From NCBI RefSeq assembly GCF_014202335.1, contig NZ_JACHGP010000006.1, positions 124,001 through 188,000 of the forward strand: DNA of 64,000 bases, read 5' to 3'. Positions 8,476-18,955 of this stretch are shown here, piece by piece (position 1 is the first letter of the stretch; every line of letters starts with the position of its first letter). Made by a program: the position numbers and the translations under genes. This DNA is from Mycobacterium sp. AZCC_0083. GTDB lineage: Bacteria > Actinomycetota > Actinomycetes > Mycobacteriales > Mycobacteriaceae. A model generated the notes under the pieces. The model was not told the origin of the DNA and made no database searches. It was given only the letters and a program-made list of their open reading frames with translations.

Positions 8476-9252
8476 GTGGACATCAATGGAGCTAGCGCAA
8501 TCGTCACAGGTGGGGCATCCGGCATCGGAGCGGCCTCGGCACGTCAGTTGGCCGACCGGGGCGCACGCGTCGTCGTCGCCGACCTTCAGGCCGAACGCGG
8601 CGAGGCGCTCGCCAAGGAGATCGGTGGCGTGTTCGTCACGGTCGACGTCACCAACACCGAGCAGATCGAGGACGCCGTCAACACCGCGGTCGACCTCGGA
8701 CCGTTGCGGGCCCTGGTGAACTCGGCGGGCATCGGCTGGGCCCAGCGCACCATCGGTAAGGACGGCGAGTTCGCCTCGGCGCACAACCTCGATGCCTACA
8801 AGAAGGTGCTCGCCATCAACCTGGTCGGCACCTTCGACTGCATCCGGATCGCCGCCACCGCCATGAGCCGGTTCGATCCGACCGATACCGGTGAGCGCGG
8901 CGCGATCGTCAACATGACCAGCGTCGCTGCATTCGACGGTCAGATCGGGCAGGCCGCGTACTCGTCGTCCAAGGGCGGCGTCGTCGGCCTGACGCTTCCG
9001 GTCGCTCGCGACCTGTCGGCGGTCGGCATCCGCGTCAACACCGTCGCCCCCGGTCTCATCGACACCCCGATTTACGGCGAGGGGGAGGCGTCGGAGGCGT
9101 TCAAGGCCAAGCTCGGTGAGTCCGTGCTGTTCCCGCACCGCCTCGGCAAGCCAGAGGAATTGGCCTCGATGGTCGTCGAGCTGATCACCAACTCCTACAT
9201 GAACGCCGAGGTCGTCCGCGTGGACGGCGGCATCCGGATGCCGCCGAAGTAG
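8476..9252 (+). CDS. SDR family 3-hydroxyacyl-CoA dehydrogenase-like enzyme
   Basis: A 258-residue SDR resembling the type II 3-hydroxyacyl-CoA dehydrogenase/17-beta-HSD10 group. TGGASGIG is at about residues 11-18, VNSAGIG replaces the NNAG motif, then NMTSVAAFDGQIGQAAYSSSK with catalytic Ser, Tyr and Lys, and the C-terminal RVDGGIRMPPK. These enzymes use NAD to oxidise hydroxyacyl-CoA or hydroxysteroid substrates. The next gene is a convergent alcohol dehydrogenase 4 nt away. A role in lipid or alcohol catabolism is inferred, not shown. Confidence 0.85.
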   Translation: MDINGASAIVTGGASGIGAASARQLADRGARVVVADLQAERGEALAKEIGGVFVTVDVTNTEQIEDAVNTAVDLGPLRALVNSAGIGWAQRTIGKDGEFASAHNLDAYKKVLAINLVGTFDCIRIAATAMSRFDPTDTGERGAIVNMTSVAAFDGQIGQAAYSSSKGGVVGLTLPVARDLSAVGIRVNTVAPGLIDTPIYGEGEASEAFKAKLGESVLFPHRLGKPEELASMVVELITNSYMNAEVVRVDGGIRMPPK

Positions 9253-9256
9253 GGCG

Positions 9257-10393
9257 CTACCAGTCCGACTCGTCGAACTTGATGACGCCGCGGATGTTCT
9301 TGCCGTCCAGCATGTCCTGGTAGCCGTCGTTGATGTTGTCCAGCGAGTAGGTGCTGGTCACCATCTCGTCGATCTTCAGCAGGCCCGCCTTGTACAGGCC
9401 GACCAGCTTCGGCGTCTCGATGTGCGAGCTGCCGCCGCCGAAGATGTTGCCCTTCAACGTCTTCTGCATCATCGTGAAGAGGAACAGGTTGAGTTTGACG
9501 TCGAAGTCCATCATCGAGCCCATGCCCGTGACCACGCAGGTGCCGGTCTTGGTGGTCAGCGTCATCGCCTCTTCGATGTACTCGCCGCGCATCTCGCCCA
9601 CGGTGATGATGGTCTTGTCGGCCATCACGCCGTGGGTGACGTCGATGATCGGGCCGATGGCCTCGGCCATGGACGGGTAGACGTGCGTTGCGCCGAACTT
9701 GATCGCCTGGTCGCGCTTCCACTCGTTGGGGTCGATCGCGATGACGTTGCGGGCGCCGGAGATCACGGCACCCTGCAGCGCGCTCATGCCGATGCCACCC
9801 ACGCCGACGATCACGACGGTCTCGCCGGGCTGAACGTCGGCCACGTTGGTGGCCGAGCCGAAGCCGGTGGGCACCGCGCAGCCCATGATGGCCGCGGATT
9901 CGAACGGCACGTCGGAGTCGATCTTCACCACGGAGTCCTTGTGCACCGTCATGTACGGCGCGAAGGTGCCGAGGAGGTTCATCGGCGACACCTCGTGCGT
10001 GCCGGCGTGCACGCGCGACGTCCCGTCGGCGATGGCCTTGCCGCCGAGCAGCAGCGCGCCCCGGTCGCACAGCGAGCGGTAGCCCTTGAGGCAGGACGGA
10101 CACTGCCCGCACGCGGGGATGAAGGCGAGGATGACGTGATCGCCCTCCTCGATGCCCGTGACGTTCTTGCCGACCTTGGTCACCACGCCCGCACCCTCGT
10201 GTCCGCCGAGCGCAGGCAGACCGATCGGCGTGGCGCCGGTGGTCAGGTGATAGTCGGAGTGGCACATGCCTGCGGCGTGCATCTTGATCTGCACTTCATC
10301 GGCGACCGGATCGCCGAGATCGATCTCGTCGACCTTGAACGGTGAGTTGAGTTCCCACAGCAGAGCACCCTTGGTCTTCATGGCGGCGATCAT
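9257..10393 (-). CDS. NDMA-dependent-type zinc alcohol dehydrogenase
   Basis: A 378-residue medium-chain dehydrogenase. The start MKTKGALLWELNSPFKVDEI is characteristic of the actinobacterial group named for N,N-dimethyl-4-nitrosoaniline-dependent alcohol dehydrogenases, which hold NAD(H) tightly. Catalytic zinc ligands are in AGMCHSD and GGHEGAG; the structural zinc site is the four-Cys segment CGQCPSCLKGYRSLC. The Rossmann motif is VGVGGIG. Two in-frame ATGs are possible, 10393 and 10381, and neither has a strong ribosome site. It oxidises primary alcohols in related organisms; the physiological substrate is unknown. Confidence 0.88.
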   Translation of the reverse strand: MIAAMKTKGALLWELNSPFKVDEIDLGDPVADEVQIKMHAAGMCHSDYHLTTGATPIGLPALGGHEGAGVVTKVGKNVTGIEEGDHVILAFIPACGQCPSCLKGYRSLCDRGALLLGGKAIADGTSRVHAGTHEVSPMNLLGTFAPYMTVHKDSVVKIDSDVPFESAAIMGCAVPTGFGSATNVADVQPGETVVIVGVGGIGMSALQGAVISGARNVIAIDPNEWKRDQAIKFGATHVYPSMAEAIGPIIDVTHGVMADKTIITVGEMRGEYIEEAMTLTTKTGTCVVTGMGSMMDFDVKLNLFLFTMMQKTLKGNIFGGGSSHIETPKLVGLYKAGLLKIDEMVTSTYSLDNINDGYQDMLDGKNIRGVIKFDESDW

Positions 10394-10481
10394 AGAACAC
10401 GTTCCAGAAAGCGCAATCGAGAGGCCTTCTACCAGTGGTTATGGGTAGTCAGAACGTCTCGTTCCGTGTCCGCGCCTGACT

Positions 10482-10505
10482 GGGGCGAGCGAAGCGGCGG
10501 GGGGT
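10482..10505 (+). repeat. Small GC-rich repeat, copy 1 (intergenic)
   Basis: The word GGGGCGAGCGAAGCG followed by RCGGGGG occurs here between the alcohol dehydrogenase and CocE genes and again at 29616-29637 inside corA. The core GCGAGCGAAGCG can fold on itself. It looks like a small dispersed element, but two copies in one window are not proof. Confidence 0.5.
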
Positions 10506-10531
10506 ACGTACGCGCGTCTAGTCGACCGCGC

Positions 10532-10543
10532 TAGCGTGATCGC
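10532..10543 (+). promoter_or_regulatory. Leaderless-type promoter for the CocE-like gene
   Basis: TAGCGT at 10532-10537, then 6 nt, then GTG at 10544. The spacing fits a leaderless mRNA and supports the GTG as start. Confidence 0.5.
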
Positions 10544-12424
10544 GTGCCCTCCGTCGTGATTCGGGTCGCGGCCATCGTCGCCGTCGTGACCATGGTCCTC
10601 GGCGGGTGCTCTGGGGACCGCGGCAGCCAGCCCAGCGCGGGGCCATGGGCGTCGGACCCGGGTCGCGGACCATGCGCGGTGACCAAACAGGAGAACGTCC
10701 CCGCGACCATGCGCGACGGCACCGTTCTGCGTGCCGACGTCTACCGGCCGCAAGGCCAAGACGGTGTTCCGGTGATCCTGATGCGCACCCAGTACGGCAA
10801 GACCAGCGCGCAGGCCGGGTCCCGCTACCAGTCGCCTGACTGGTTTGCGTCGCAGTGTTATCTCGTTGTCGTGCAGGATATTCGGGGGCAGGGCACGTCG
10901 AGCGGCACGTTCAGTGAGTTCACCCATGAGCAGACCGACGGTTACGACTCCGTCGAATGGGCGGCGGCGTTGCCCGGTTCGAACGGCAAGGTCGGCATGT
11001 ATGGCTCCTCCTATGTGGGCGCCACACAGTGGCTTGCCGCCGTCACCGCCCCGCCACATCTCGTCACCATCGTTCCGGCGAACACCGCATCGGATTACTA
11101 CGACGGCTGGACGTACGAGGGTGGCGAGTTCCGCTTGGCCTTCGTGCTGCCGTGGGCCATCGAGTCGATCGCCACGACTGCCGCCAAGAACCGCAACGAC
11201 CAAGCGACCGTCCACGAACTCGCCTCTGCCGCAGCCGATCCCACCAGGTGGCTCGACTTCCGTCCGTTCAAGGACCTACCACCGATGCAACCGGACAACC
11301 CGGCCGTCGCGCCGTGGTACTTCGACTGGATCCGGCACTCGACGCGCGACGACTTCTGGCGGCAGTTCAGCATCCGGGACCGGTACCAGTCGGTGACGGT
11401 GCCAGTGCTGCACTTCGAAGGCTGGTACGACGCCTTCTTGGCCGGCGGTGTCGACAACTTCGCAGGCATGGTGGCTCACGGCGCGAACGCCAACGCCCGC
11501 GCCAATCAGCGCCTGGTCATCGGACCGTGGGACCACGTCGACTGGGGCAGACCCGAATCAGAACCCGCGCCGATGCTCAAGGCGATCGGCCCCGTCGCGA
11601 ACAGCCCGATCAAAGGACTGATGCTCGACTGGTACGACCACTTCCTCAAGGGCAAGGACAACGGCACGGACGACGGCACCAAGGCATCCGCGGGCACACC
11701 ACGGGTGGACTACTTCCTGATGGGTGCCAACGTCTGGAAGACCGCAACGGGCTGGCCACTGCCGCAGACCAAGCCGACGGCCTACTACCTGTCCGGACCG
11801 GGTGGCATTGCCGATCGCAAGGGCCAACTGGTCGAGGCTCCCCCTGGGGCGGAGTCACCCGACGTCTACACCTACGACCCGAACTTCCCCGCGCCGAGCC
11901 TCGGCGGGCACTCCTGCTGTGGCCCACAGTCCGGCCCCCAAGGTCCCTACGACCAGAACCCCGTCGAGCAGCGTTCCGACGTCCTCGTCTACAGCAGCGC
12001 TCCGTTGCCGCACGACACCGAGATCACCGGACCCACCACGGTGAACCTGTGGGCCCAGTCAACGGCTCCCGACACCGACTTCACCGCCAAGCTGACGGTG
12101 GTGAAGCCGGACGGTCAGGTCATCAACCTCAACAACGGGATCCTGCGCACGTCGTTCCGCGACTCGCTGTCGAATCCGACGCAGGCCACGCCCAATCAGC
12201 CGTACGCCTACCGGATCCAGATATGGCCCACCAGTTACGAATTGCGGACCGGGGATCGCATTCGGCTCGAGATCTCGAGTAGCGACTATCCGCAGTTCGC
12301 CCCCAACCCCAATACCGGCGAACCGTTCGGCCAGAGCGCGGCAACCGTGCCCGCGACGCAGACGATCCTGCACGACGCGGCGCACCCGTCGAGTGTCACG
12401 TTGCCGGTGATCCCCGAGGGCTAG
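10544..12424 (+). CDS. CocE/NonD family hydrolase, lipoprotein
   Basis: A 626-residue secreted hydrolase. Residues 1-23 are a lipoprotein signal ending in the lipobox LGGC. The N-terminal alpha/beta hydrolase (S15/CocE type) has the nucleophile in YGSSYVG, with Ser about residue 156, the acid in EGWYDAF and the His in GPWDHVDWG. The C-terminal jelly-roll (PepX_C-like) ends near PVIPEG. Relatives act on esters or X-Pro dipeptides; CocE itself is a cocaine esterase. The natural substrate is unknown and probably extracytoplasmic. The stop codon shares the tetranucleotide CTAG with the stop of the convergent sigG gene. Confidence 0.85.
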   Translation: MPSVVIRVAAIVAVVTMVLGGCSGDRGSQPSAGPWASDPGRGPCAVTKQENVPATMRDGTVLRADVYRPQGQDGVPVILMRTQYGKTSAQAGSRYQSPDWFASQCYLVVVQDIRGQGTSSGTFSEFTHEQTDGYDSVEWAAALPGSNGKVGMYGSSYVGATQWLAAVTAPPHLVTIVPANTASDYYDGWTYEGGEFRLAFVLPWAIESIATTAAKNRNDQATVHELASAAADPTRWLDFRPFKDLPPMQPDNPAVAPWYFDWIRHSTRDDFWRQFSIRDRYQSVTVPVLHFEGWYDAFLAGGVDNFAGMVAHGANANARANQRLVIGPWDHVDWGRPESEPAPMLKAIGPVANSPIKGLMLDWYDHFLKGKDNGTDDGTKASAGTPRVDYFLMGANVWKTATGWPLPQTKPTAYYLSGPGGIADRKGQLVEAPPGAESPDVYTYDPNFPAPSLGGHSCCGPQSGPQGPYDQNPVEQRSDVLVYSSAPLPHDTEITGPTTVNLWAQSTAPDTDFTAKLTVVKPDGQVINLNNGILRTSFRDSLSNPTQATPNQPYAYRIQIWPTSYELRTGDRIRLEISSSDYPQFAPNPNTGEPFGQSAATVPATQTILHDAAHPSSVTLPVIPEG

Positions 12425-13479
12425 AGGCGCGCCGGCAACCCGAACTTCTCGAACATTCCGTCGCCCGCGTGGAATGCCACCACGTGCGACACACCGCCAG
12501 CCGAAATCTCCAGCACGTGCAGCTGGAACTCCTCGTGCACGCCGGTCTCCCGGTTGAGCATGTAGAGCGCGGCAGCCGGCTGGCCGTTGGCGATGGTCCG
12601 CAGGAAGCGCATGTCGCCAGGGCCTTCGGCGGGGCAGTGCGTCTTGGAGAGCGCGATGATGTTCTCCGGGCCTTGATACCAGCCGTCGAACGGTGGCATC
12701 TCGAAGATCGCCTCCGCGGTGAACAGCTCGACGAGCTTGTCCATGTCGTAGGCCTCGAATGCGGCGATGTACTGGCCGAGCAGGTCCTGCGCCTCGGGGT
12801 CCTCCGGCGGGGTGATCGCGTCGTCCTCCTTGGGGCCGACCGCCTCGAGCTGCGCGCGGGCGCGCTGCAGCAGGCTGTTGACGGCGGTGGTGGACGTACC
12901 GATCGCCGCGCCCACCTCGGCGGCCTTCCACTGAAGCACGTCGCGCATCACCAGCACCGCACGCTGGCGGGCAGGCAGAACCTGCAGGGCCGCGATGAAC
13001 GCCAGCCGCACCGAGTCGCGGGAACCGACGATCACCGACGGATCGGACGGGGTCTCGTGCGGTGACTCGGGCAGCGGCTCGAGCCAGGGCACCTCGTTGT
13101 GCTCGGTGATCTCGCCACGGGGGTCGGACGCCTGCTGCCCGAGCCCGGACGGCAACGGCCGGCGTTGGCGACCCTCGAGCGAGGTCAGGCTGGTGTTCGT
13201 GGCGATGCGGTACAGCCAGGTGCGCACCGACGATCTGCCCTGAAAGCCCTCGTAGGACTTCCACGCTCGCAGGTAGGTCTCCTGGACCAGGTCCTCGGCG
13301 TCGTGCAGCGAACCGGTCATCCGGTAGCAGTGCGCGAGCAGCTCACGCCGATACCGCTGGGCATCGGCGAGAAAGGCGTCTTTGGACTCGAAACCGACCG
13401 GATCTTCCGCGAGGACGCTCACGCTCACGAGGGTACCCACGGGCACCGACAACATGCACGCAACGGCGAACGTCGTCAT
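12421..13479 (-). CDS. sigG: ECF sigma factor SigG (SnoaL-extended)
   Basis: An ECF sigma factor of about 352 residues. Sigma region 2 is near residues 35-100 (LLAHCYRMTGSLHDAEDLVQ, then TWLYRIATN); sigma region 4 near 165-215 (LQVLPARQRAVLVMRDVL, then IGTSTTAVNSLLQRA). A C-terminal SnoaL-like domain (residues about 230-350, including MPPFDGWYQGPENI) is typical of SigG/SigJ-type factors and is thought to control activity. The start is uncertain: ATG 13479 is used, ATG 13455 is an in-frame alternative, and the open frame upstream to 14460 is antisense to the lipase. SigG in M. tuberculosis is linked to DNA damage and macrophage infection. The divergent lipase gene matches the Rv0182c/Rv0183 order. 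Confidence 0.88.
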   Translation of the reverse strand: MTTFAVACMLSVPVGTLVSVSVLAEDPVGFESKDAFLADAQRYRRELLAHCYRMTGSLHDAEDLVQETYLRAWKSYEGFQGRSSVRTWLYRIATNTSLTSLEGRQRRPLPSGLGQQASDPRGEITEHNEVPWLEPLPESPHETPSDPSVIVGSRDSVRLAFIAALQVLPARQRAVLVMRDVLQWKAAEVGAAIGTSTTAVNSLLQRARAQLEAVGPKEDDAITPPEDPEAQDLLGQYIAAFEAYDMDKLVELFTAEAIFEMPPFDGWYQGPENIIALSKTHCPAEGPGDMRFLRTIANGQPAAALYMLNRETGVHEEFQLHVLEISAGGVSHVVAFHAGDGMFEKFGLPARL

Positions 13480-13509
13480 TTGGGAAGAACCGCGTTCAGG
13501 ACAGGCAGA

Positions 13510-15446
<1,937 letters not shown>

Positions 15447-15476
15447 TTCCGCAGGACCTCATAGTTCCGCACGGCC

Positions 15477-16598
15477 TCAGCGCAACCCGGCGAACAGCTC
15501 TCGAAGGCCGGAGACCAGCAGGTCGGGCGCCTGGTGGGAGGCGTAGTGGCCGCCCCTGTCATAGTCGGTCCACGACACGATGTTCGCGTGTTCCCGTTCG
15601 GCGAAGGCCCTGACCGACGGAAGGTCGCCGGGGAACTGGGCGACGCCGAGGGGCACGGTGGTGGGACCGATGAGCGCCTCCTGGCGGTCGTCTTCGGCGT
15701 AGATGCGAATCGCCGAACCGGCAGTTCCCGTCAGCCAGTGGATCGAGACGTGGGTGAGCAGGGTGTCGGTGTCGAGGTCGTTCATGCACTGGTCGTTCCA
15801 CCCGAGCAGCCCGACGGGCGAATCGGCGAGCGCGTGGGCCAGCGTTTGAGGCACCTGGGCGTGCACCATGCCGTACGCCGAGCCGAGATCATCGAAGTCT
15901 CGGAAAGCCTTCCACGCGTTGAGATCCCGAGGCGACAATGCGGCGACGTGAGCGGGGTCGTCGTCCGGCGGTGTGGCCCAGGCCTGGGTGACGTGGACGC
16001 CGACCACGGCGTCTGGGGCCACCCTGCCGAGTTCGGGTGAGATGAACGAGCCCCAGTCATTGCCTGCCGCGCCGTAGCGTTGGTACCCGAGTCGCTGCAT
16101 CAGTACGGCCCAGGCTCGGGCGATGCGTCGGGGCCCCCACCCGGTGTCGGGAGTTGGACCCGAGAATCCGAACCCCGGCAACGAGGGCAGCACGACGTCG
16201 AACGCCGTCGACGGATCGAGACCATGTCCGCGCGGGTCGGTCAGCGGCCCGAGGACGTCGAGGTACTCGACGATCGAGCCGGGCCAGCCGTGGCTGAGGA
16301 TCAACGGCAGCGCGTTCGGCTCCGGTGAGCAAACGTGCAGGAAGTGCACCTTGGTCCCATCGATCACGGTGGTGAACTGAGGATGCACATTGAGTCGCGC
16401 TTCCCAGGCGCGCCAGTCGTAGCGTTCGCGCCAGAATTCGACCAGTTCCCGAACCCGCGCGACGGGCACGCCATAACCCGTGCCACCGCCCACCGGTTCC
16501 GGTGCCCATCGGACCTGGGCGAGCCGGGACTGCAGGTCCTCCAGGTCGTGGTCGGGGATCTCGATCCGGAACGGCACTACGTCGTGGTCAGTCGTCAT
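15477..16598 (-). CDS. Epoxide hydrolase family protein
   Basis: A 373-residue protein with the N-terminal epoxide hydrolase (EHN) domain, residues 8-110 (PFRIEIPDHDLEDLQSRL), and a C-terminal hydrolase fold. Family hallmarks are HGWPGS (oxyanion hole), the nucleophile Asp in GNDWGSFI near residue 180, and a late GGHYASHQAP with the catalytic His. It resembles microsomal-type epoxide hydrolases, which open epoxides through a covalent ester. Start ATG 16598 has aagga 5 nt upstream. It is divergent from the quinone oxidoreductase gene. Confidence 0.88.
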   Translation of the reverse strand: MTTDHDVVPFRIEIPDHDLEDLQSRLAQVRWAPEPVGGGTGYGVPVARVRELVEFWRERYDWRAWEARLNVHPQFTTVIDGTKVHFLHVCSPEPNALPLILSHGWPGSIVEYLDVLGPLTDPRGHGLDPSTAFDVVLPSLPGFGFSGPTPDTGWGPRRIARAWAVLMQRLGYQRYGAAGNDWGSFISPELGRVAPDAVVGVHVTQAWATPPDDDPAHVAALSPRDLNAWKAFRDFDDLGSAYGMVHAQVPQTLAHALADSPVGLLGWNDQCMNDLDTDTLLTHVSIHWLTGTAGSAIRIYAEDDRQEALIGPTTVPLGVAQFPGDLPSVRAFAEREHANIVSWTDYDRGGHYASHQAPDLLVSGLRELFAGLR

Positions 16599-16700
16599 TC
16601 GGGTCCTTGGCGTCGTCGGTTTCTGGTGCAGAGGTGAGACCGACGGGCGGCACGAAACTCATCGGCGGACCGGGCCCGCAGCTCGGAGCGTGGAACCGAC

Positions 16701-16713
16701 TAGACTTCGCCCC
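16701..16713 (+). promoter_or_regulatory. Leaderless-type promoter for the quinone oxidoreductase
   Basis: TAGACT at 16701-16706, then 7 nt, then ATG at 16714. This picks the 310-residue start over longer open frames that begin at 16480. Confidence 0.5.
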
Positions 16714-17646
16714 ATGACGAGAGCTGTTTTCGCTGAAGGCTACGGAGGACCGGAAGTCCTTGCGCTGCAAGACATCGAGCTGCCCAATGTTGGGTCGGGT
16801 CAGGTGCTCGTCGACGTCCGCGCGGCGGGCACCAACCCGATCGACTACAAGCTCTACAGCGGCGACATGGGCCGCGATCCCGGAAATCTGCCGATGCCGA
16901 TCGGCATGGAGGTGGCCGGTGTGATCGCCGCGGTCACACCAGGCGCGACCGGATACACCGGACCACTGACAGTCGGCGACGAGGTGATCGTCACCAACAT
17001 CCGCGGCGGCTACGCCCAGCAGGTGCTCGCGGACGCCTCTGACGTGGGCCACAAGCCCGGCTCATTGAGTTTCGAGCAAGCCTCGGGGCTGCTCCTGGTG
17101 GCAGGCACCGCATGGCACCTGTTGACGAAGACGGCTGTGGGGGCGGGCGACACCGTGCTGATCCACGGCGCCAGCGGTGGCGTCGGCCTGATGGCGGTGC
17201 AACTCGCGGTCGCGCGCGGGGCCAAGGTGATCGCCACCGCGAGCCCTGCGCGGCACGATCAGCTGCGTGGATACGGCGCAGAGCCCGTCGCGTACGGCGA
17301 AGGGCTGGCCGATCGGGTGCGGGCCATCGGTGCGGTCGACGCCGCGCTCGACCTCGTCGGCACCGACGAGGCGCTGGACACGTCCGTCGAGCTGGTCGCC
17401 GACCGCGGACGCATCGCGACGATCGCCGGATTCGCCAGAGCCGGCGAGCTGGGCATCGCGGTGCTGACCGGCGCCGACGGCGGTCAGGAGATCCGCGACG
17501 CGTCCCGCGCGAAAGTCATCGCACTGGCGGCCGACGGCAAGTTGGACGTGACGGTGGACAAGACGCTTTCCCTCGATGAGGCGACCGAGGCGCACCGGTA
17601 CCTGCAGACCGGCCACGCCAGAGGGAAAGTCGTACTGGTTCCATAA
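16714..17646 (+). CDS. Zinc-less NADP quinone oxidoreductase (MDR family)
   Basis: A 310-residue medium-chain reductase of the quinone oxidoreductase group. The N-terminus MTRAVFAEGYGGPEVLAL is typical and no zinc-binding Cys/His set is visible. The nucleotide-binding motif is IHGASGGVGLMAVQLA near residues 149-164, and the C-terminal GHARGKVVLV closes the fold. Relatives reduce quinones or enones with NADPH. It may act with the divergent epoxide hydrolase in detoxification of reactive compounds; that link rests only on neighbourhood. Confidence 0.85.
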   Translation: MTRAVFAEGYGGPEVLALQDIELPNVGSGQVLVDVRAAGTNPIDYKLYSGDMGRDPGNLPMPIGMEVAGVIAAVTPGATGYTGPLTVGDEVIVTNIRGGYAQQVLADASDVGHKPGSLSFEQASGLLLVAGTAWHLLTKTAVGAGDTVLIHGASGGVGLMAVQLAVARGAKVIATASPARHDQLRGYGAEPVAYGEGLADRVRAIGAVDAALDLVGTDEALDTSVELVADRGRIATIAGFARAGELGIAVLTGADGGQEIRDASRAKVIALAADGKLDVTVDKTLSLDEATEAHRYLQTGHARGKVVLVP

Positions 17647-17655
17647 GTTGACGCC
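17644..17655 (+). promoter_or_regulatory. Leaderless-type promoter driving the 12-codon ORF and the downstream run
   Basis: TAAGTT at 17644-17649, then 6 nt, then the ATG of a 12-codon ORF at 17656. The -10 box overlaps the stop of the quinone oxidoreductase gene. Confidence 0.45.
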
Positions 17656-17694
17656 ATGACTTACAAGCGAGAAGCGGAGCGGATCCGCGCATGA
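17656..17694 (+). CDS. Leaderless upstream ORF, 12 residues
   Basis: Reads MTYKREAERIRA and stops with TGA that overlaps the ATG of the next gene (ATGA at 17691-17694) in a different frame. The promoter box ends 6 nt before its ATG, so ribosomes could load at the transcript end, translate this ORF, and re-initiate on the DUF2786 gene. It is a coupling leader or a small protein; no known family is recognisable at this size. Confidence 0.45.
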   Translation: MTYKREAERIRA

Positions 17695-18440
17695 CCGACG
17701 ACAAGATGCTGGCGCGCATCGCTGCACTGCTGCGCCAGGCCGAGAGCACCGACAACACCCACGAAGCCGACGCGTTCATGGCGGCCGCGCAACGGTTGGC
17801 CACCACGACGTCCATCGACCTGGCCGTGGCCCGCGCGCACGCTGCGACCCGCTCGCCTGCGCAGGCGCCGGTGCAACGCACCATCACCATCGGCGAGGCA
17901 GGCACCAAGGGGCTGCGCACCTACGTTCAGTTGTTCGTGGTGATCGGTCTCGCCAACGACCTGAAGTGCGACGTCGCATCCAACTCGACGTTCGTCTACG
18001 CCTACGGATTCGCCGAGGACATCGACGCCACCCATGCGCTCTACGCCAGCCTGGTGATGCAGATGGTGAAGGCCTCCGAGGGGTACATCGCGTCTGGCCA
18101 GCACCGGCCGACCCCCACCATCACCGCGAGGCTGAACTTCCAGCTGGCGTACGGCGCCCGGGTGGGCCAGCGGCTGACCGATGCGCGGGAGGAGGTCAAG
18201 GCGCAGGCCAGCAAGGACCGCGAGCGCCGCCCAGGCACCGAACTCGCGTTGCGCAACAAGGACATCGAGCTGAAGTCGTTCTACCGCGAGGCGTCCAAGG
18301 CCAGGGGAACCTGGCGTGCCAACAGCGCATCGGCGGGCTACTCCTCGGCCGCACGCCGCGCCGGTGACCGCGCAGGGAAGCGGGCCCGGCTGGGGCCGAG
18401 CACCGAATTCGCCGGGCCACGCGGCGCCCTGGACCGCTGA
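17691..18440 (+). CDS. DUF2786 domain protein (Rv0184-like)
   Basis: A 249-residue cytoplasmic protein. Residues 5-45 (MLARIAALLRQAESTDNTHEADAFMAAAQ is the core) match DUF2786, a short helical domain common in bacteria and phages. The middle has a mixed alpha/beta segment (LFVVIGLANDLKCDV), and residues 170-249 are Arg/Lys-rich and probably disordered, suggesting nucleic-acid contact. No catalytic motif is visible. It starts inside the upstream ORF stop, and the metallohydrolase gene follows 9 nt after its stop, as in Rv0184-Rv0185. Function unknown. Confidence 0.85.
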   Translation: MTDDKMLARIAALLRQAESTDNTHEADAFMAAAQRLATTTSIDLAVARAHAATRSPAQAPVQRTITIGEAGTKGLRTYVQLFVVIGLANDLKCDVASNSTFVYAYGFAEDIDATHALYASLVMQMVKASEGYIASGQHRPTPTITARLNFQLAYGARVGQRLTDAREEVKAQASKDRERRPGTELALRNKDIELKSFYREASKARGTWRANSASAGYSSAARRAGDRAGKRARLGPSTEFAGPRGALDR

Positions 18441-18449
18441 TGGCGCGCC

Positions 18450-18941
18450 GTGCCGCGTGACGATCAACGGGCACGGGTCTACGCCGCCGAGCAGTTCGTG
18501 CGGACGCTGTTCGACCGCGTGCACGAACACGGCAACGGCACCGTCGAGTTCTTCGGCGCCAACATCACCCTGCCACCCGAGGCGCGGTTCGCCTCGGTGG
18601 ATTCGGTACAGCGCTACGCCGACGACGTGCTCGCCCATCCGTCCGTGCGGAAGAGGTGGCCCGACACAGAGTCACTGACCGTGCGCGCCCGCCGCGGCGT
18701 CACCGCAGCGCATTACGAGTACGACGGAAACGTCGCCACCATCGCGGTGCCCGAACGGCAAACCACGTGGGCACTGCGGGAACTGGTGGTGCTGCACGAG
18801 ATCGCCCACCACGTCTGCCGCGCGGAGCCCGCCCACGGGCCGGAGTTCGTCGCGACGTTCTGTGAGCTGACCGATGCGGTGATGGGCCCGGAGGTGGGCC
18901 ACGTGTTGCGCGTGACCTACGCCAAGGAGGGCGTGCGGTAA
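18450..18941 (+). CDS. TIGR04338-type metallohydrolase (Rv0185-like)
   Basis: A 163-residue protein starting at GTG 18450; the nearby ATG at 18439 stops after six codons. It carries a zincin-type signature: LHEIAHHVCRAEPAHGPEF near residue 112, with HExxH and a third His in HGPEF, as in SprT-like and TIGR04338 proteins. The family occurs almost only in actinobacteria and always near the DUF2786 gene, so the two may work together. The substrate is not known, and protease activity is inferred only from the zinc motif. Confidence 0.85.
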   Translation: MPRDDQRARVYAAEQFVRTLFDRVHEHGNGTVEFFGANITLPPEARFASVDSVQRYADDVLAHPSVRKRWPDTESLTVRARRGVTAAHYEYDGNVATIAVPERQTTWALRELVVLHEIAHHVCRAEPAHGPEFVATFCELTDAVMGPEVGHVLRVTYAKEGVR

Positions 18942-18942
18942 C

Positions 18943-18955
18943 TAACGTGGTGCCG
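18943..18955 (+). promoter_or_regulatory. Leaderless-type promoter for the O-methyltransferase
   Basis: TAACGT at 18943-18948, then 7 nt, then GTG at 18956. It favours this GTG over the in-frame GTG at 18947. Confidence 0.4.
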
